From positions 8,540,401 to 8,587,825 of the forward strand of contig CM012954.1 in the NCBI GenBank assembly GCA_000181795.3: 47,425 nt of DNA, written 5' to 3'. Below the pieces are notes generated by a model that was not told where the DNA came from, did no database searches, and was given only the letters and a program-made list of their open reading frames with translations. Numbering within the stretch: the stretch's first letter is position 1; every line of letters begins with the position of its first letter. The position numbers and the translations under genes are program-made. Positions 12,704 through 25,665 of the stretch are shown here, piece after piece. The DNA comes from Trichinella spiralis. Lineage: Eukaryota; Nematoda; Enoplea; Trichinellida; Trichinellidae.

Positions 12704-15053
12704 ATGCCCAAGTGATATTTTTACAAAGTTGCGGATAGAGAACAGCCAACGCAGCTGACAAAATGCCTACCTTCAACCGCCATATAGCAATGAACACAGA
12801 TGGCAAATAAGAAGTTTTAAATTGTGATATCTATAATACAACTAATTGCTTACAAAAAGAAAAATTTGCATTTCACCGGCAAAAAATAAAGTCTCAAGTT
12901 TTTCTTTTGCAGACAGAAATTATGGAAAACCTAGAAACAACACGAAATGGGCAGCAAATTTTCATAAAAGCAAAACAGCTAGCAAAACTTACTTTTTTTC
13001 ACTCAAATCACCATTTTCTTTATTTTTATTCGCTTTCGCTTCTTCCGGTTTCTGCAAAAAAAGAAACAACATACATACGTGCAAAAAGCATTATAATTAC
13101 AGTCAAAAAGCAAAAACAATACAGAGTTGAAAATTCAAAAAAAAATAATTAGCTGAAGACAACTTATTATTTTAGCAATGCTAAATTAAAATGAAAAAAT
13201 TAAAAACAAAACAAAAGAAGAAACAACTGCTGATTTAAAATATTGAAAGTGACCAACGCGAATGAGATGAAAAAAAACAAATGCAAATTTCATTGCTTGT
13301 TTGCACATGTATCATCACTACGACATGATGAATTTGCCAATTTGAAAACGAATCTTTCAAATTGAATAGAAAATTGGAAAAATTATATTCAACACTGAAC
13401 TTTGATTACGGGTGAAATAAATATATTTATTCTTTTACACATTTGCTCAGTGGCGGTATTGGCTTTCCAAATTGCATGCTCTGACAGCGTCGCAGCTGCC
13501 AACGCAAAAGCACCTACCAACGTTTTAAAATTAAAAAAAATCAATGCAGCACAGCAGCATTTGGAAATAAGCCAAATTTCGTCAACTTTTTTTTCTCACA
13601 CACAATGTTCACGGTAATGGTGTAAAATTCCTAATAAAAATTGAACCGCAAAAGTTAGTAAAAACTTTCCGCGGTCTAAAGTCATACTCTTACGTAATGC
13701 TTTCGCTTTAGCTTTAAGCAAAACACCACATCACATCACGTTTCGTCCGTAAAACTCAGTCGTTTTTCTGCAAAAAAAGTCTCAGCTTTCAACAACCAAC
13801 TTGATTAAATAATTAGTGATTTCCTTTTTCTCTATTTTCCCTCATTCCAACCAACACATCAAGAACAAATAACAAAACATGTACATCAACCCCGCAAAGC
13901 TCTGGAATTAATTATTCTTGCTGCATTAGATGGACTTTGCAATTAGCTATTTTAGTCGTACATTCATTTATATTATAAATAAAGCAAACCAAATGTAAAA
14001 ATTCTATTTTTCTTAAAATGCTAGTTTTCCACTTGCACACACCGCTCGTAGTTGCTGTGCCAATCTTCAGTACTCTTCATAAACGGTACCTATAAATGAA
14101 TTTCACAACCCTGAGAATTGGAAAAATCAGAGCCTTCCAAGGCTTTCAGTTGGACTCCCAATGTACCCGTTCACATCGCAACAACATCCGAGGGTACGAT
14201 ACCTAGAAATCAATAATATTGAAAAAGCAAAATCTTCGATACGCAAACTCTGTAATGCTAACTGACACACAAAGAGGGGCAAATCACACAATCGCTTTCA
14301 GTTATTGTCCATCAACTGAGAAGCAAATCTTCTGCAATATCTTGTCATCAGCAGTATTCTATTATAAAAGTGGACAAATTATATAATTAATTTCATTTAA
14401 GCTGTTTTCATATGTGTCAGCAATTAACGCTCAATGAAAACAATTTTGGTCACATAAAAAGCAAATTAAAAAAATAATGCATGCAAAATATTTGTCAATT
14501 CAAAAGCAATGCTTTCTTCAAAGTTCACTCTCAACCACAACCATTCATATTCATTTCCAATATGCATAAATTCGACAAATTTCCATTTCAACAATTTGCC
14601 TTTCTTTTTTTATGCCAACTGCAAACGCTCCAACCAAAACAAACATTATACATTCAAACTCAGCACCAAGCAACAACTAAGCTAATTCATTTATGAAACG
14701 TACGTAGCCCACCACATTTTCAGTTATGTACATTTGAAAATCAGTGTTGCAAAATTAATAATGGAAATTACATTCTGCTGAATGTATGAGTAAATAATCA
14801 ATCGTAAAAATGGGCTGCTTGGTATTTACTTTAAGATTGTGAATCACAAACGACTCTTCGAGAAAGTTAAATATACAATGAAATGCTTAAGCAAATTTTT
14901 AAAAATATACTCAATCAAAAAATATTTGATAATCGATGAAAATAAACCAGAAAAAACATTAAAAACAATAAAACATGCTTGAGCATTTACCTTGTCTTCT
15001 ATAGGTGCAAATGTTTCTTCAAGCATTGCTTCAACATCCGCGTCGTCAGCCAT
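10393..15053 (-). CDS. RBM39: RBM39/CAPER splicing factor (RS domain, RRM1, RRM2, UHM)
   Basis: Eleven exons on the minus strand give 550 residues (human about 530): 15053-14991, 13051-12993, 12492-12451, 12343-12068, 11988-11835, 11775-11683, 11610-11410, 11349-11284, 11227-11026, 10957-10568, 10499-10393. It starts MADDADVEAMLEE, as vertebrate RBM39 does. An Arg/Ser-rich region follows (about 41-147), then RRM1 (about 160-240, after SPEERDARTVFCMQLA), RRM2 (about 271-348, KLYVGSLHFNITEEMLRGIF), the conserved LDSDELDRSGIDLGTTGRLQ linker, a glutamine-rich insert, and a C-terminal U2AF-homology RRM (about 445-545, HGRYFAG). The protein acts in the nucleus in 3' splice-site recognition and as a transcriptional coactivator. 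Intron 1 (1.9 kb) contains the right edge of the 12.4-kb duplication, so the upstream copy lacks exon 1. The glutamine-rich segment uses CAA/CAG repeats and is probably length-variable. Confidence 0.96.
12380..13164. repeat. Segmental duplicate A' (partner of 1-785)
   Basis: Lies within RBM39 introns 1-3 and spans its exons 2 and 3. The match to 1-785 ends at 13164, inside intron 1; beyond it the sequence continues into the rest of intron 1 and exon 1. It marks the right edge of the duplicated unit in its original context. Confidence 0.93.
13165..14990. other. Rest of RBM39 intron 1
   Basis: No exon, RNA gene or mobile element is recognisable. Short open frames (for example 13402-13617 +) have no family resemblance. 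Confidence 0.6.
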
Positions 15054-16525
15054 TTTATCAAATTAGTCAAGTAAAATTGGTCAATATTTCTTTTCAAGCT
15101 AAAAAATCAAAGTCAAAAACAGAATTAAACAGAAACTAGTACATTAGTATATACAGGATACGTTTACATAAACATACAACAAAGAATTAGAAACATTCTC
15201 ATCGCGCATAATTGAAAAATTGTCAACTTCAAACAAAAATAATAAACATTAAATAAACTTATTTTAAAACATAATTGCATAAAGTTGTAAAACAACATCC
15301 GATATTTATAAATACTGTTCTTATAAAGTAAAAAGATGGCTCAAAGATATCAATATCAAAATTCAAGAAATCGTTAACAGTTTCAGAAGAAATAATTTAA
15401 CAGTCGAATACAGAAAGATTTATATAAAAATGACAAATTATTTACTCTTTTTAAAGCAATTAAGGACAGCTAACAGCAGTGAAACGTAGGTGGCAAATGG
15501 TATATTTCGTGTTTAACAAACAAACAAGAAACTTACAGTATATGTAATATAAATAAAGTTCAAATATTCTATTCGAAATGTATGTCAGTAAAATTAAGTT
15601 ACAATATGCTGAATATTTATCTATTTTTGAACTGCAATATAAAATTTATAATTTTTTAATAAAAATTTTACATTTTTTATTCTTATAGTAAAAATATAAC
15701 TTTATATCAAAAATGTTACAGTACTGCAACAAATGATGTTGTAATTAATAGTCAAATTAAATTGATGAAAAGAAATTGTTTGGATGGAAAAATGAATTAT
15801 TTTGAAGTTATTATTTTAATTATTTTAAGGAAATAAATAGCAATTGCACAGTGGCCGCGCAAGTAACCAAGTTTCCAAATATTATAAAAAAATAATACCG
15901 AATTGTCATGAAGAGACTTATTTTGTAAAATATCATGCATAAATAGCTTTTTGTTTCATCAAAGCATGGAACATTTAAATATGAAAACTAATTTTTGACA
16001 ATTTATAAAAATTGCGTAATGCAATTTGCTATAATAAATTGGTACTTGTAATTCAGTACATCTTTTGTCATAAGCAGATGCTGAATTTTCTTTCTTTAAT
16101 ATAAACTTTTTCAAGCTATGTTTGTATAATTCAATAATTTAAAATCTTCAGATTTTATTCGCATGTGTTCACATAGCGACGTTTTATGAAATGACAACGA
16201 AGTTAATGAAATGACGCACGAATGCGCAGAATGAACACGCATGCGAAATACAATGGAGAATATCGAACATTCATATTTTCAAACAAATGAAGGAAACCAT
16301 TTCCGTTCTTTCAATAGATCAAAAATGATACTGACATTTGTAAAATATTTTCTAAATGGAGAATGGATTTCCTTTTGTATTTTTCGTTTGATAATTTCAA
16401 ACAGACAAAACAAAACGGAATGAAATATTCATCAATTACCGCAACTTTATTTATTCAAGTTTGATTGTTTGATACATCAGAAAACTTGTTAAAGTTTCAA
16501 TACAGTTGTATTAATTTTTAATCAT
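15054..16525. other. Intergenic region upstream of RBM39 and downstream of the F-box gene
   Basis: AT-rich, with RBM39 promoter/5' UTR on the left and the F-box gene 3' UTR on the right. I see no coding exon or structured repeat. Confidence 0.55.
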
Positions 16526-17942
16526 TCATGAGATCGAGTACATATCTGAGGATATCATACCGAACAAAGGCTGAGGCTTGGCAGCAATTTCACTGATCAG
16601 ATTGAACGGACAATTTTTCAAATGAATTAACATAGCTGACGTGTCGTTCATTTGCCATTTGATCGGTTTCATTGCCGTGCTGAATGACCATTTCTAAAAG
16701 AGAATATAATAAATTAAAAAAAAATAATTTTTTTTCACCATAATATTTCGAATTTTCAATAAAAACCTTTTCTTTCACAATCCATCGAGTGGAATGCTCG
16801 CATCGAGCCCAGACTAATTCGACGATTCCTCTTTTGGTCAACACTGCTTGCAAAAAGGATCGCATATTTCTTGTGATCATTGCCAAATTGTTCAAAGTTA
16901 TCGAATCCACATGATTCAAGAGTTGAAGCAAAAATTCATACGGTAAAGCAAGCAAATCGAACGTCGGCCCGCAGTAATCGACCGTCTCAGTTGTAGTTTT
17001 CACTTTGATGCAGTCGAATTGATTATCGTATTCAATTTTACTCTGGTCAGTCGGTGTCCATCCGGCAATGGAAAATGTGCATCCTCGATAAAATAACGGA
17101 CATCGTCGGACAATCCAACCGTCGAGCTGTGTCATCGTATCGCAGTGGACATTTAAATAGTGGGCGGCAAATTCACGTCTGTGGAAATGTTTGGAACATG
17201 TAAATGTGAACATACGGTTGGGCTTGTGCTGGTAATAAGGTGACAAAAATTCCATCTGCAGACGCAAATTTACACCCAACCTTTTGTATACGGCAGTTTC
17301 GTCAAAGTGATCACTGTAGTTGGTTGAATTTTGGTAAATGTTTTGTTTTTTGTCATTTTCTCTTGTATGAAATTTCCAACCGTTCTTCAAACGTGACAGA
17401 CAACTTTTCGCCAAACCAGGCGGATATTGACGATCCAACCAAACATTATTGCATTCATCATCACTGACCGACGGCTGGCAAAAACTTGAGCTGCTGGTCA
17501 GTGTTTTTTGCTCGTCTGCCAACGTCAAGCTCACATCCAAGCCGACCGACTGCTTTGCCGAGGATCTGGCCGATATTGATAATGATGATAACAACGGTGC
17601 TCTTGTTGGAACATTTCCACTTTTCAAATTGGTCAACGAAATTTCGTCCACTGGCCAGCGATTCCATCCTGCCGAACAGTAGACTACACATGCCGGGCAT
17701 TGGTCGGCTAAATGCTTGCTCAGTTGTTTTCTTTTCAACCGAAACGGGCACCCAATTGATGCGTTCAAGCAATTGATCTCTTGCTCTTGACAAATGAACA
17801 AGTGATCGACCAATTTGCAACTATGCATTGTAAAGCAGCATCGATTCGGACACGACAACATTGGACATTGTGAAAATTTGCATTTCTTTGAAAAGCAGCA
17901 TTTGCAATGCTCATCGTGTACATCTGCAATCATTTCCATCAT
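16526..17942 (-). CDS. F-box protein with TRAF-type zinc finger (FBXO30/FBXO40 family)
   Basis: Two exons (17942-16767 and 16693-16526) give 447 residues, shorter than vertebrate FBXO30/40 (about 700+). The N-terminus (about residues 10-100) is a Cys/His-rich TRAF-type zinc finger ending in the family hallmark WNRWP. A second conserved block (about 225-320) contains FTCSKHFHRREFAAHYLNVH and CPLFYRGCTFS, matching the FBXO30/40 mid-region. The F-box follows (about 326-365, FDLLALPYEFLLQLLNHVDS). Exon 2 supplies the conserved tail (KWSFST, then HLKNCPFN). The family serves as substrate receptors of SCF (SKP1-CUL1) ubiquitin ligases; FBXO40 targets IRS1 and FBXO30 acts in BMP signalling in muscle. 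Substrates here are unknown. The start at 17942 is the first Met; upstream is simple repeat. The 73-bp intron is supported by restoration of the tail homology. Confidence 0.92.
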
Positions 17943-18090
17943 TATTCAACTGAACACCAATAATAACACATACCACCACCACAACCACCACCACTGATAG
18001 CAACAACAACAACAATAATAATAATAATAATAATATCAACACCACCACCACCACCAGCAACAACAACAACAACAACAACGACGACAATCA
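17943..18090. repeat. Compound CAC/AAC/AAT trinucleotide microsatellite
   Basis: Runs of ACC, AAC and AAT repeats directly upstream of the F-box gene start codon. They probably lie in its promoter or 5' UTR and are likely length-polymorphic. Confidence 0.85.
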
Positions 18091-18431
18091 ATTACATTCT
18101 TGACAACTGCGCTTTGCTGACAGCATATTTAAAATGATGAGCAAGTTATATATAATTAATTTCATTAAAATTATTTTAAAAGAAAAAAAAGAAAATTATA
18201 AATTTTGTAAAAAGAATCTGTATTTCAAATGGAATTAATTTTTTTAAAATATTTTTCAAGGAAAAAACTTTTCTTAAAATTGCATTCGGTAAGAATTGGA
18301 TTTTCAAGTTGAAAATCAATTTTTACATCAGTCACTAACTGTTTACTTCGACGACAACGTCTAAGAATTTGTACATCAAGAAAACAACAACGAAAACTGT
18401 TTGAACAAATAATAGCAATAAAAAAGATGAA

Positions 18432-18465
<34 letters not shown>

Positions 18466-18640
18466 CAAGCCATGACATCTCGACATGATCATCAAAACTG
18501 ATGAAGAAGAAAATGTCGAAAGTTGAATGAGTGCAAGCAGTAAGGGTGAAAACAAAAATGAAGTAGACATTGAAAAGTAAAAGGCGATGAAATGGTTGAG
18601 CAAAAAGATGCTCAAAAAGAAATAATTAAATAAAAATTAA
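18091..18640. other. Short intergenic region with (ATT)n run
   Basis: Between the F-box gene and the 3' end of the BICRA-like gene, both on the minus strand. It contains an AAT trinucleotide run at about 18431-18463 and the BICRA-like 3' UTR. No gene is seen. Confidence 0.6.
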
Positions 18641-21600
18641 TTATCCAACACCACGCCTTTTTTTCAATGTTTTTGGTCGTTTCATGTCGGTCGAGTTCGT
18701 ACGGTCGAACCCGTTGCAACACGTCACTGTCCGAGGTTTTGTGGAAACCAACTTGAGCCGTACCTTTTGGCAAGAAGGACTGAGATTGCCCAATTCGCAG
18801 CTAAACTGCACGCCACTCTCTTCACCACACTCGCTGGTCGTTTCTTCTTTCGTCAAATTTTGGTCTTCATCCCCAAGATCTGCACTTCCACTAGTGGAAT
18901 CTTCGTCCGTTATCCAGTGAAAGCTGTCATCGTAACAACCAGCATCGTCCTCTTCAAAACGATAATTGTCATTATCATAATTCTCGGGATTTTCATAATA
19001 AGCTGGATTTTCCTTGTTCATTGGCAAAAGTACCACGGATTCAGTTTGTTGCTCTTGTTTCAGATCCAACTTCGACTCTTCTTCACTGTCGTCACTAGAC
19101 CAAGGTGGACTTGCATCATCACTGTTGTCGGTGCTTGACGTACAAGCGGTGATCGTTTGCAAATCGGTCAAACGTAGTTTCAACGGTGGAATGCGCATCG
19201 GACTATGGTCAACCCTTTGCTGACCACCGGGCATTGGGACAACGACCATGTCCTCTGGGAACAAGGGCGTTGGTGGTGGGGACGACGATGATGACGACGG
19301 TGACAGTGATGCAGACGGTGAGGACAAAGATGGCGTTGGCGATTCAGCTATGGCTGATTTGGCTAGTTTGATCACTATTTTCAAACTCTCCTTGTTCGGC
19401 TGCGAAACCATGCGGGGCGAGTGGAGTTCCTCGACGGCTGGCATTTTCACTGACGGCTCCAAACAAGGAGCCTCATCCCAGAGGGATGAACACGGTGACA
19501 AAGGCATCTGCTTCGGTTCCGAAGCTTTGACGATGTTCTTATCTTCGATCCTCACCGTCGAACTGTCGCTAGCCCAAGCGGTCACTGGGAACGGAAAACC
19601 ACCTCGACAATCGTGTAAGTAGGGAAGCGGCGAGGGAGTGGAACAAGAGGACTGTTGTCGGTGTCGGTCGTTGTCCAAAGTCGACGATTCCATGTCGGTT
19701 GGCTCATCCAACCACGGCATCAGCGTCTCCTCCTTCGACATGTTCAGCCCGTCATCCTCATGAATAGATAGCCTCTGCTGAGCAGCATCTGAAATTTGAA
19801 AATTCAAAAACTAAAAACAACAACAACAATAATAATAATAATAATTTTTCTGACCAAGCTGCTCTTGCTGAGCTTGCACCGCTTTCAGATCTTTCAAAAT
19901 TTCACTTTCGCTCCTGATGAACAACATCTGCATGAAAACATTCTCTTCAGACTGATTGAGCTTCTGAAAACAACATCAAATATTTGAATTTCGACTAAAA
20001 ATTTCATCAGAAATCAATTCAATAAGTTTTACCGCGGCTTCTTTCACTAAGCAATTTCTCAATCGCTGAAACTGTTTCTCCTTTTTAATAATGAGATTCG
20101 TCATTGTTTGTTTATAAGAGATGTCGACTAAAAAGAGAAAACAAAGCAATAATAAATGTAAAAGTACAACGGTACACTTCATGAATGCAAGTAAACGTAC
20201 TAGATGTGAGCAATTCATCCGGTATGTCTTCTTCATACCATATGTGATAGGGAAAAAGACGATCGAATGCATCCTTGGCGTCTTTAAACGGCGTTTTATA
20301 ATCCGGCCGCATTGCACGTTCACGCAGTAAAGCTTTCAATTTACGAGAACTAATTCAAAAAAAATACAACACCATTAATTAATAGTTCCCATTTTGTTAT
20401 TATTATTATTATTATGCGTTGTATTTGTAGATGAAAAATGATCATTTTCGCTTACTTTTCCTGAGCTGTGGCTGTTTTGGATTTTTTCCTTGCTTCATGA
20501 CCACAAGCACGTGAACCTCGTTTAGGGGCGGATGATTCTTTTGACACCGGTTTTGTATTACAATTACCGGTGCTGAGCGTTGAGCTGCTACTACTAGCTA
20601 AAGCTGTATCATAAATTTCTGTCATAGGATCTGGCTGCTGCAAATGAACAAAATGAAATGAAATGAAATGAAATGAAATGAAATGAAATAAAATAAAATT
20701 GCATTATTATTATTAATCAATTACATAATGCAATGTTTGCAAGCGTGACGATGTGGACGGCTGCAGAACGGGGTTGCCAGTTGAAGGTATCGTTTCAATG
20801 GACGCCGCTGGTTGGCACACGGCAGTTGGTTTGGATTTGATCATCAGGTAGGTAGTTCCGTTTATCTTGAACCATTTAAATTAAAACATAGAAATGAAAA
20901 TTTTTCATTTCTTACTTGCAACAGTTGACGATCACCAGCATTTACATCACTACTAATAACATTGCCCAAAACGGAGATGGGCAATTGTGAAATAACTTGA
21001 TTTGAACCCTGAATTATCGGCATTTGCAAAACAGGCTGCTGCTGCTGAGCTTGTGCTTGCCTAACATTATGCACTTCAGCAACACTGGAACTGAAACAGA
21101 AGAAAAAACAATAAAGCAAAAAACAATGAAAAAATTTACACTGCATCAAAAACAAGTTGCTACTGACCAGATATGCTCGATGGCGGCTTTTTCCAAAATT
21201 GATCTGCGACGTTGTTCTAACAGTTGAAGGTTCATCTTATCCACAGCCGTTTGTTGATTACTAGTTAGAATTTTTCGAATTTGGTCCGTCAAATTAGCAA
21301 TTTCATTTTGCTCTTGGTCGCCCAACCGAATGGTGATCTGCTTGGACGATTGCACTTGTTGAGGTACTTGAACCGGCTGAATTAGCAACGGCTGCGCGTC
21401 GACCGCACTCGGCTCGGCTTGTTTGGGCTGAATTTTCATGTAAGTTTTCCCATGAATTTCAGGCAAGCAGTCCAAGTTGACCACCGGCCGGCTGACCGAT
21501 GATTGGCGGGCTTTCGACCTCTTGCGAGATCCTTTGGAATCAGGAGCGCCGGTGGTTCCACCGACGACAATGCATTTCGACGATGCCGACGACGTCGGCG

Positions 21601-21838
21601 TTGAAAGGCTGATTGTCGACGGTGAAGTCGCATTTTGCACACCGAGTATCAGGGGGGTATTTTTCGCCGTGCCGGCAAGTTGCAGTTGCTGCTGCAATAA
21701 CGGACGAAGCAATGAGCCCAAATCGGCCGGAACCACAGCCACTGCCACCGGGCCACCGGGAGTGAGAACGTGCTGCACTTTGGTCTGCAAAAGTGCCTGA
21801 CCGTTCACAATTTGGATTGTAGACAGTTGCTGTGCCAT
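18641..21838 (-). CDS. BICRA/GLTSCR1-like SWI/SNF (GBAF) subunit
   Basis: Eight exons, about 889 residues: 21838-21168, 21090-20916, 20865-20725, 20637-20456, 20349-20201, 20127-20033, 19964-19855, 19788-18641. The N-terminus is Gln/Pro/Val-rich and disordered-looking, with a short helical segment (DKMNLQLLEQRRRSILEKAA). The GLTSCR1 domain spans exons 5-7 (about residues 390-505): KALLRERAMRPDYKTPFKDA, then AFDRLFPYHIWYEEDIP, then KKEKQFQRLRNCLVKEAA and QMLFHQER. In vertebrates this domain binds BRD9/SMARCD1 and defines the non-canonical BAF (GBAF) chromatin remodeller. The C-terminal exon is Ser- and acid-rich and ends KRPKTLKKRRGVG. Exon 7 needs a one-base shift: its first part reads in the frame from exon 6 up to FHQERK, while the rest (SEILKDLKAVQAQQEQL) is one base out, at the AAA run 19906-19908. 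This is probably an assembly error. A BICRAL-type assignment cannot be excluded. Confidence 0.86.
20648..20690. repeat. (AAATG)n pentanucleotide microsatellite
   Basis: About seven tandem ATGAA-type units in the intron between exons 3 and 4 of the BICRA-like gene, ending in AAAT variants. Confidence 0.9.
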
Positions 21839-24800
21839 TAAAATAATAAAGAAACAACAAAAAACCGTTTTCCTTCAATAAAACAACTGGGTAAAACGAT
21901 TTCCACAAATAACAAACAGTTGAAACTACATCATGCAATTCGCACCACCTCCCAGCCAGGTGGCATCTATTCACATATCATTCTAAAATACAAAATAAAT
22001 ATAATTAGGTTAAAATAATTTCAAGCCATATGCAAGAAAAATATCAGATTCATAAAAATAAATGTATCATTATTAAAAATAGAAACTGAAAAAAATACTA
22101 GTCCACTTTTCGATAATTTAGCAATTTAAAAAATTACATGCTATTCATTACTGTAATTAAATTCAATTTTCGGCAACAAATTATCAATTATTGTGTAGTC
22201 AACAATACAATCATCAATATAACGTAATATTATATAATGCGAAAGCAATGCTGACATATCATCAAAATGAATGAAAACAATGAAAATAGATTTCAATAAT
22301 ATACTTACAAAACAGTGAAATAGTAACTTATAAGTATATATTATTTTCAAATTGGAAGTGTAAGCAACAAATTATAATGTGAAAAATAAGAGGGAAAAAG
22401 TAAACTTGAAAATACTTTCATACTGTAGATATTATTCATATTCAAAAGTACCCAAGAAAAGTTGAAACTATGCAATTTCCCAAAATATTATTCTACTACA
22501 ATAAATTTTATTTTAAAATACCATCAGGAATAATATTTATCGATAATAAAAAGATCAACAATAAGCGATTCAGTATCATAGGATAACAAAATGAAAATTC
22601 GAGAGAAAAAATTCAAATGCGATCATATAACAATAATGATATTAGATGAACATGCAAATTTCTGCTTTATGAAATAATTTTTGCTACAAAAGTCAAACAC
22701 CACCGTCATGCTTTCGAAAAAATATACAAAATCAAAATCCAGTAAAAGATACATGAGTAAGAAAACTACAAGAGTGAAAAAATCAATAAAAAATTAACCG
22801 CTTAAATTACAGGCATTCACTAATTTAAAATTATATTTCTCTTATAAATTATAATTTATTAATGCCATTTTAATATTACATATACATGATCAAAAAGATT
22901 CAAAAGAAGTAAAACATATGATTGTTACAGTATTCACCGTGCCGATCCTTTTTCAACCAGCATCAATTGAAATAGTAAAGTCATTATTACACTGTTCTAT
23001 GCTATGCATGCAATAAGTTAAATATCTCAAAAAGTAATTCAACAATCCAATTATTCATATCCATATCGTATTATGAAATGGTCATTTCATGTACATGATG
23101 ACAACACTACTTATTAATAATTGTACACCTATCAAGAAAATGAAAATACCCAAAGAATGAATAATTAATAGATATAAATATTAAACTTGTGATGTTAAGC
23201 ACTTCATATTTTGAAAAACATTTAGGTAGAACACTAAACCTATTAAAGATACAAATGAAATAATGTGAAAACCTATTATTAACAAATATCTCAACATCAA
23301 ATTACAATTTAAACAAGAATATACAAAATTTATCTATATAATGCTTTACTTTATTGACATATTACATTAATAAACATGAACGAAGCATTCAAACAACGGA
23401 ACAGTACCTATCAGAACAAGTAAAGCATATAATTCATTAGGTAAAAGACCTTTAATTTTCAATTGAATTATCTTCAGTTTTTAGGTATCTGTCACACAAA
23501 AAACAACGTCCTTACAAATACTTGCGAAAAACCTTTTTGATAGTTGCATTACAATAAAACATATAAGCTAATATAAAATATTGCGATATTTTTCTTCCAC
23601 TGATATACCGATAGCCAAAAACGGAAGCAATTCAACTATTATAAATATAAATTCTTCAATGCATATACTGATCAAACTAACTAATACTGTTTTTTAATCA
23701 CTCATGATTTAACAGAAGCCTTTAAAAAATCATGATCTAAACCGTTGAAACTCTTTAAACTCAAAACAATAACAAAATACAATACTACTCTTTCTGTTTT
23801 AACACCCATCTACAACAGAAGCAAAAGTTTTGGTTATTACTGACCTCCTTTGATATAAGTGCAGCAAAAATGTGTAGTAAACGCTCATACTTTATTAAAT
23901 ACATAATTTTAAAAGAGGTACTAGTAAAATGGAATTGATTAAACACTGTACATGTAAAATTGTAAAATAACAATAGGCAAATTATCATTTTCAACTTAGC
24001 AATATCACACATTAAAAAAATTAAATAAAAGATCAAAAAAGACATATTTTATACAATACTGATAAATAAATGGCAAAGTTAAGTTGAAATTAATATAAAT
24101 AAAGCAAAGATTAATTAAAAATTTTAACAACAAATAACGAAAAATAAATATTTTACATTTAATATGCTTCATTTAGACGCACACACCATACACAACATTG
24201 GGAGAATAAATTGAGCAATAACATAAAATAATAAATCGCATTTTCAATAGCAAATTATAAGTTGCGTGAATACAGTAATTTTTGACTTGTACAAAAAAGC
24301 GCGCAAGTTGAATCTGCAACATCCAATTTAAATAATTTTTTTATTGTATAATTAAAAATAACATTTTATATATCTATATATACTGTTACTTTTTTTTTTA
24401 AAAAAAAGATTTCCGTGAATTTTTCTATGCATCCCATTTCTACAACAGTTCTTTAGCGTCTCAGATCAATTTATTTAAAAAGAAAATGACATTTAAATAT
24501 AATAGCATGTCATTCTTATATTTAAACTGATAATTTAACATGGCAGGTGAATAAATAAACAAATGTCTGCTGAAATGAAAAATAATCACAATTCTAAATT
24601 TTTAAATCACCAATATTTTACAAATACAAATGTCGCATTTGTAAAATATTATTTACTTTTAAGATATAAGTAAATTTTGACTAAACTGAAAACTGAAGAA
24701 TATTTACAATTCAACCTCTTAACATATTTACAGTGAGTTTTGAAAAACTTTTTACTTATATAAAAAAGGAGAACGGACACCCATATTTGTTATAATATTA

Positions 24801-25499
24801 ATAACATGGTAAAAGTGATTTCATTATTCGAAAATGTATGAATCGCATATTAGATTCATTAAAGTATTACAAGTTTTAGAACTTTTATTTTGAAATTTGT
24901 TAACAACTTCTAAGACCGTATAAATGTACTACTTCATTAACTAACCAGTTATTAGTTACATTATTGATTATTGATACAGATCGACTTTTCATAAAAAGTG
25001 CGAATTAAATTAAATAAGTGATATCATAAATAAAATGTTTTCTGTTTGTCAAAATGAAACGTATGAAGCAATGAATTTTTCGTGATATTACATTTTTCAA
25101 CTCAAACGACAAACCTGCGTTCAATGTGCATTATTCTAAACAAGGTGTAAACAAATCACAGTATGAAATCAATATTTTTGAAATGCAAGTATTTTGACAG
25201 ATGTTAACTACATAATATATTTTTATTTCTATGCTTGCCTATGAACATTAATTAGAGGTTGTCAAATTTATATTATTATATTAAACAGTAAATAATGTTA
25301 GATTTTTGTAATGCTATAAATTACAATTTCAAAATATATTTTATAAGCTTGACAATTTTAATAGAATAAATTTTAAAAAATATCGAATGGTTAACATTTT
25401 GAAATGAATAATGTATTTATCGTCATGAATTGTTACAGTAATATTTTTGCATCTTGAATTTTATTAAACATGGTAACATCACTGTAAGGAATTGAATCG
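21839..25499. other. 3.7-kb gene-free AT-rich intergenic region
   Basis: Upstream space shared by the divergent BICRA-like (-) and FEZ-like (+) genes. I see no exon with family resemblance and no tRNA-like box motifs. The only local structure noted is a perfect 14-bp inverted repeat at 24612-24650. A 5' UTR exon of the BICRA-like gene could lie near 21960-22000, but this cannot be shown. Confidence 0.55.
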
Positions 25500-25665
25500 A
25501 TTTTAATTCTGCATGCGGTGCGTGCGCGAGCTCGGTGCGTTGCTACCTAAACAGTTTGCGTGTATATGTTCAATGCAAAGCTATTCGTTTTGAGGCACTT
25601 TTGTGTACAGCATATTTTGCTGAACTTTGTGCTCAAAGTGAGTGCTCAATGAGGCCGTTGGAAGG
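25500..25665 (+). promoter_or_regulatory. Probable promoter/5' UTR of the FEZ gene
   Basis: A locally GC-rich, CpG-containing patch (about 25511-25545, alternating TGCG/CGAG) stands out from the surrounding AT-rich DNA, 120-150 bp before the start codon. The position and composition suggest a promoter; no TATA box is clear. Confidence 0.35.

Noticed and set aside
16241-16423. 60-codon plus-strand open frame downstream of the F-box gene
   Set aside because: Short, AT-driven composition, no similarity recognised.
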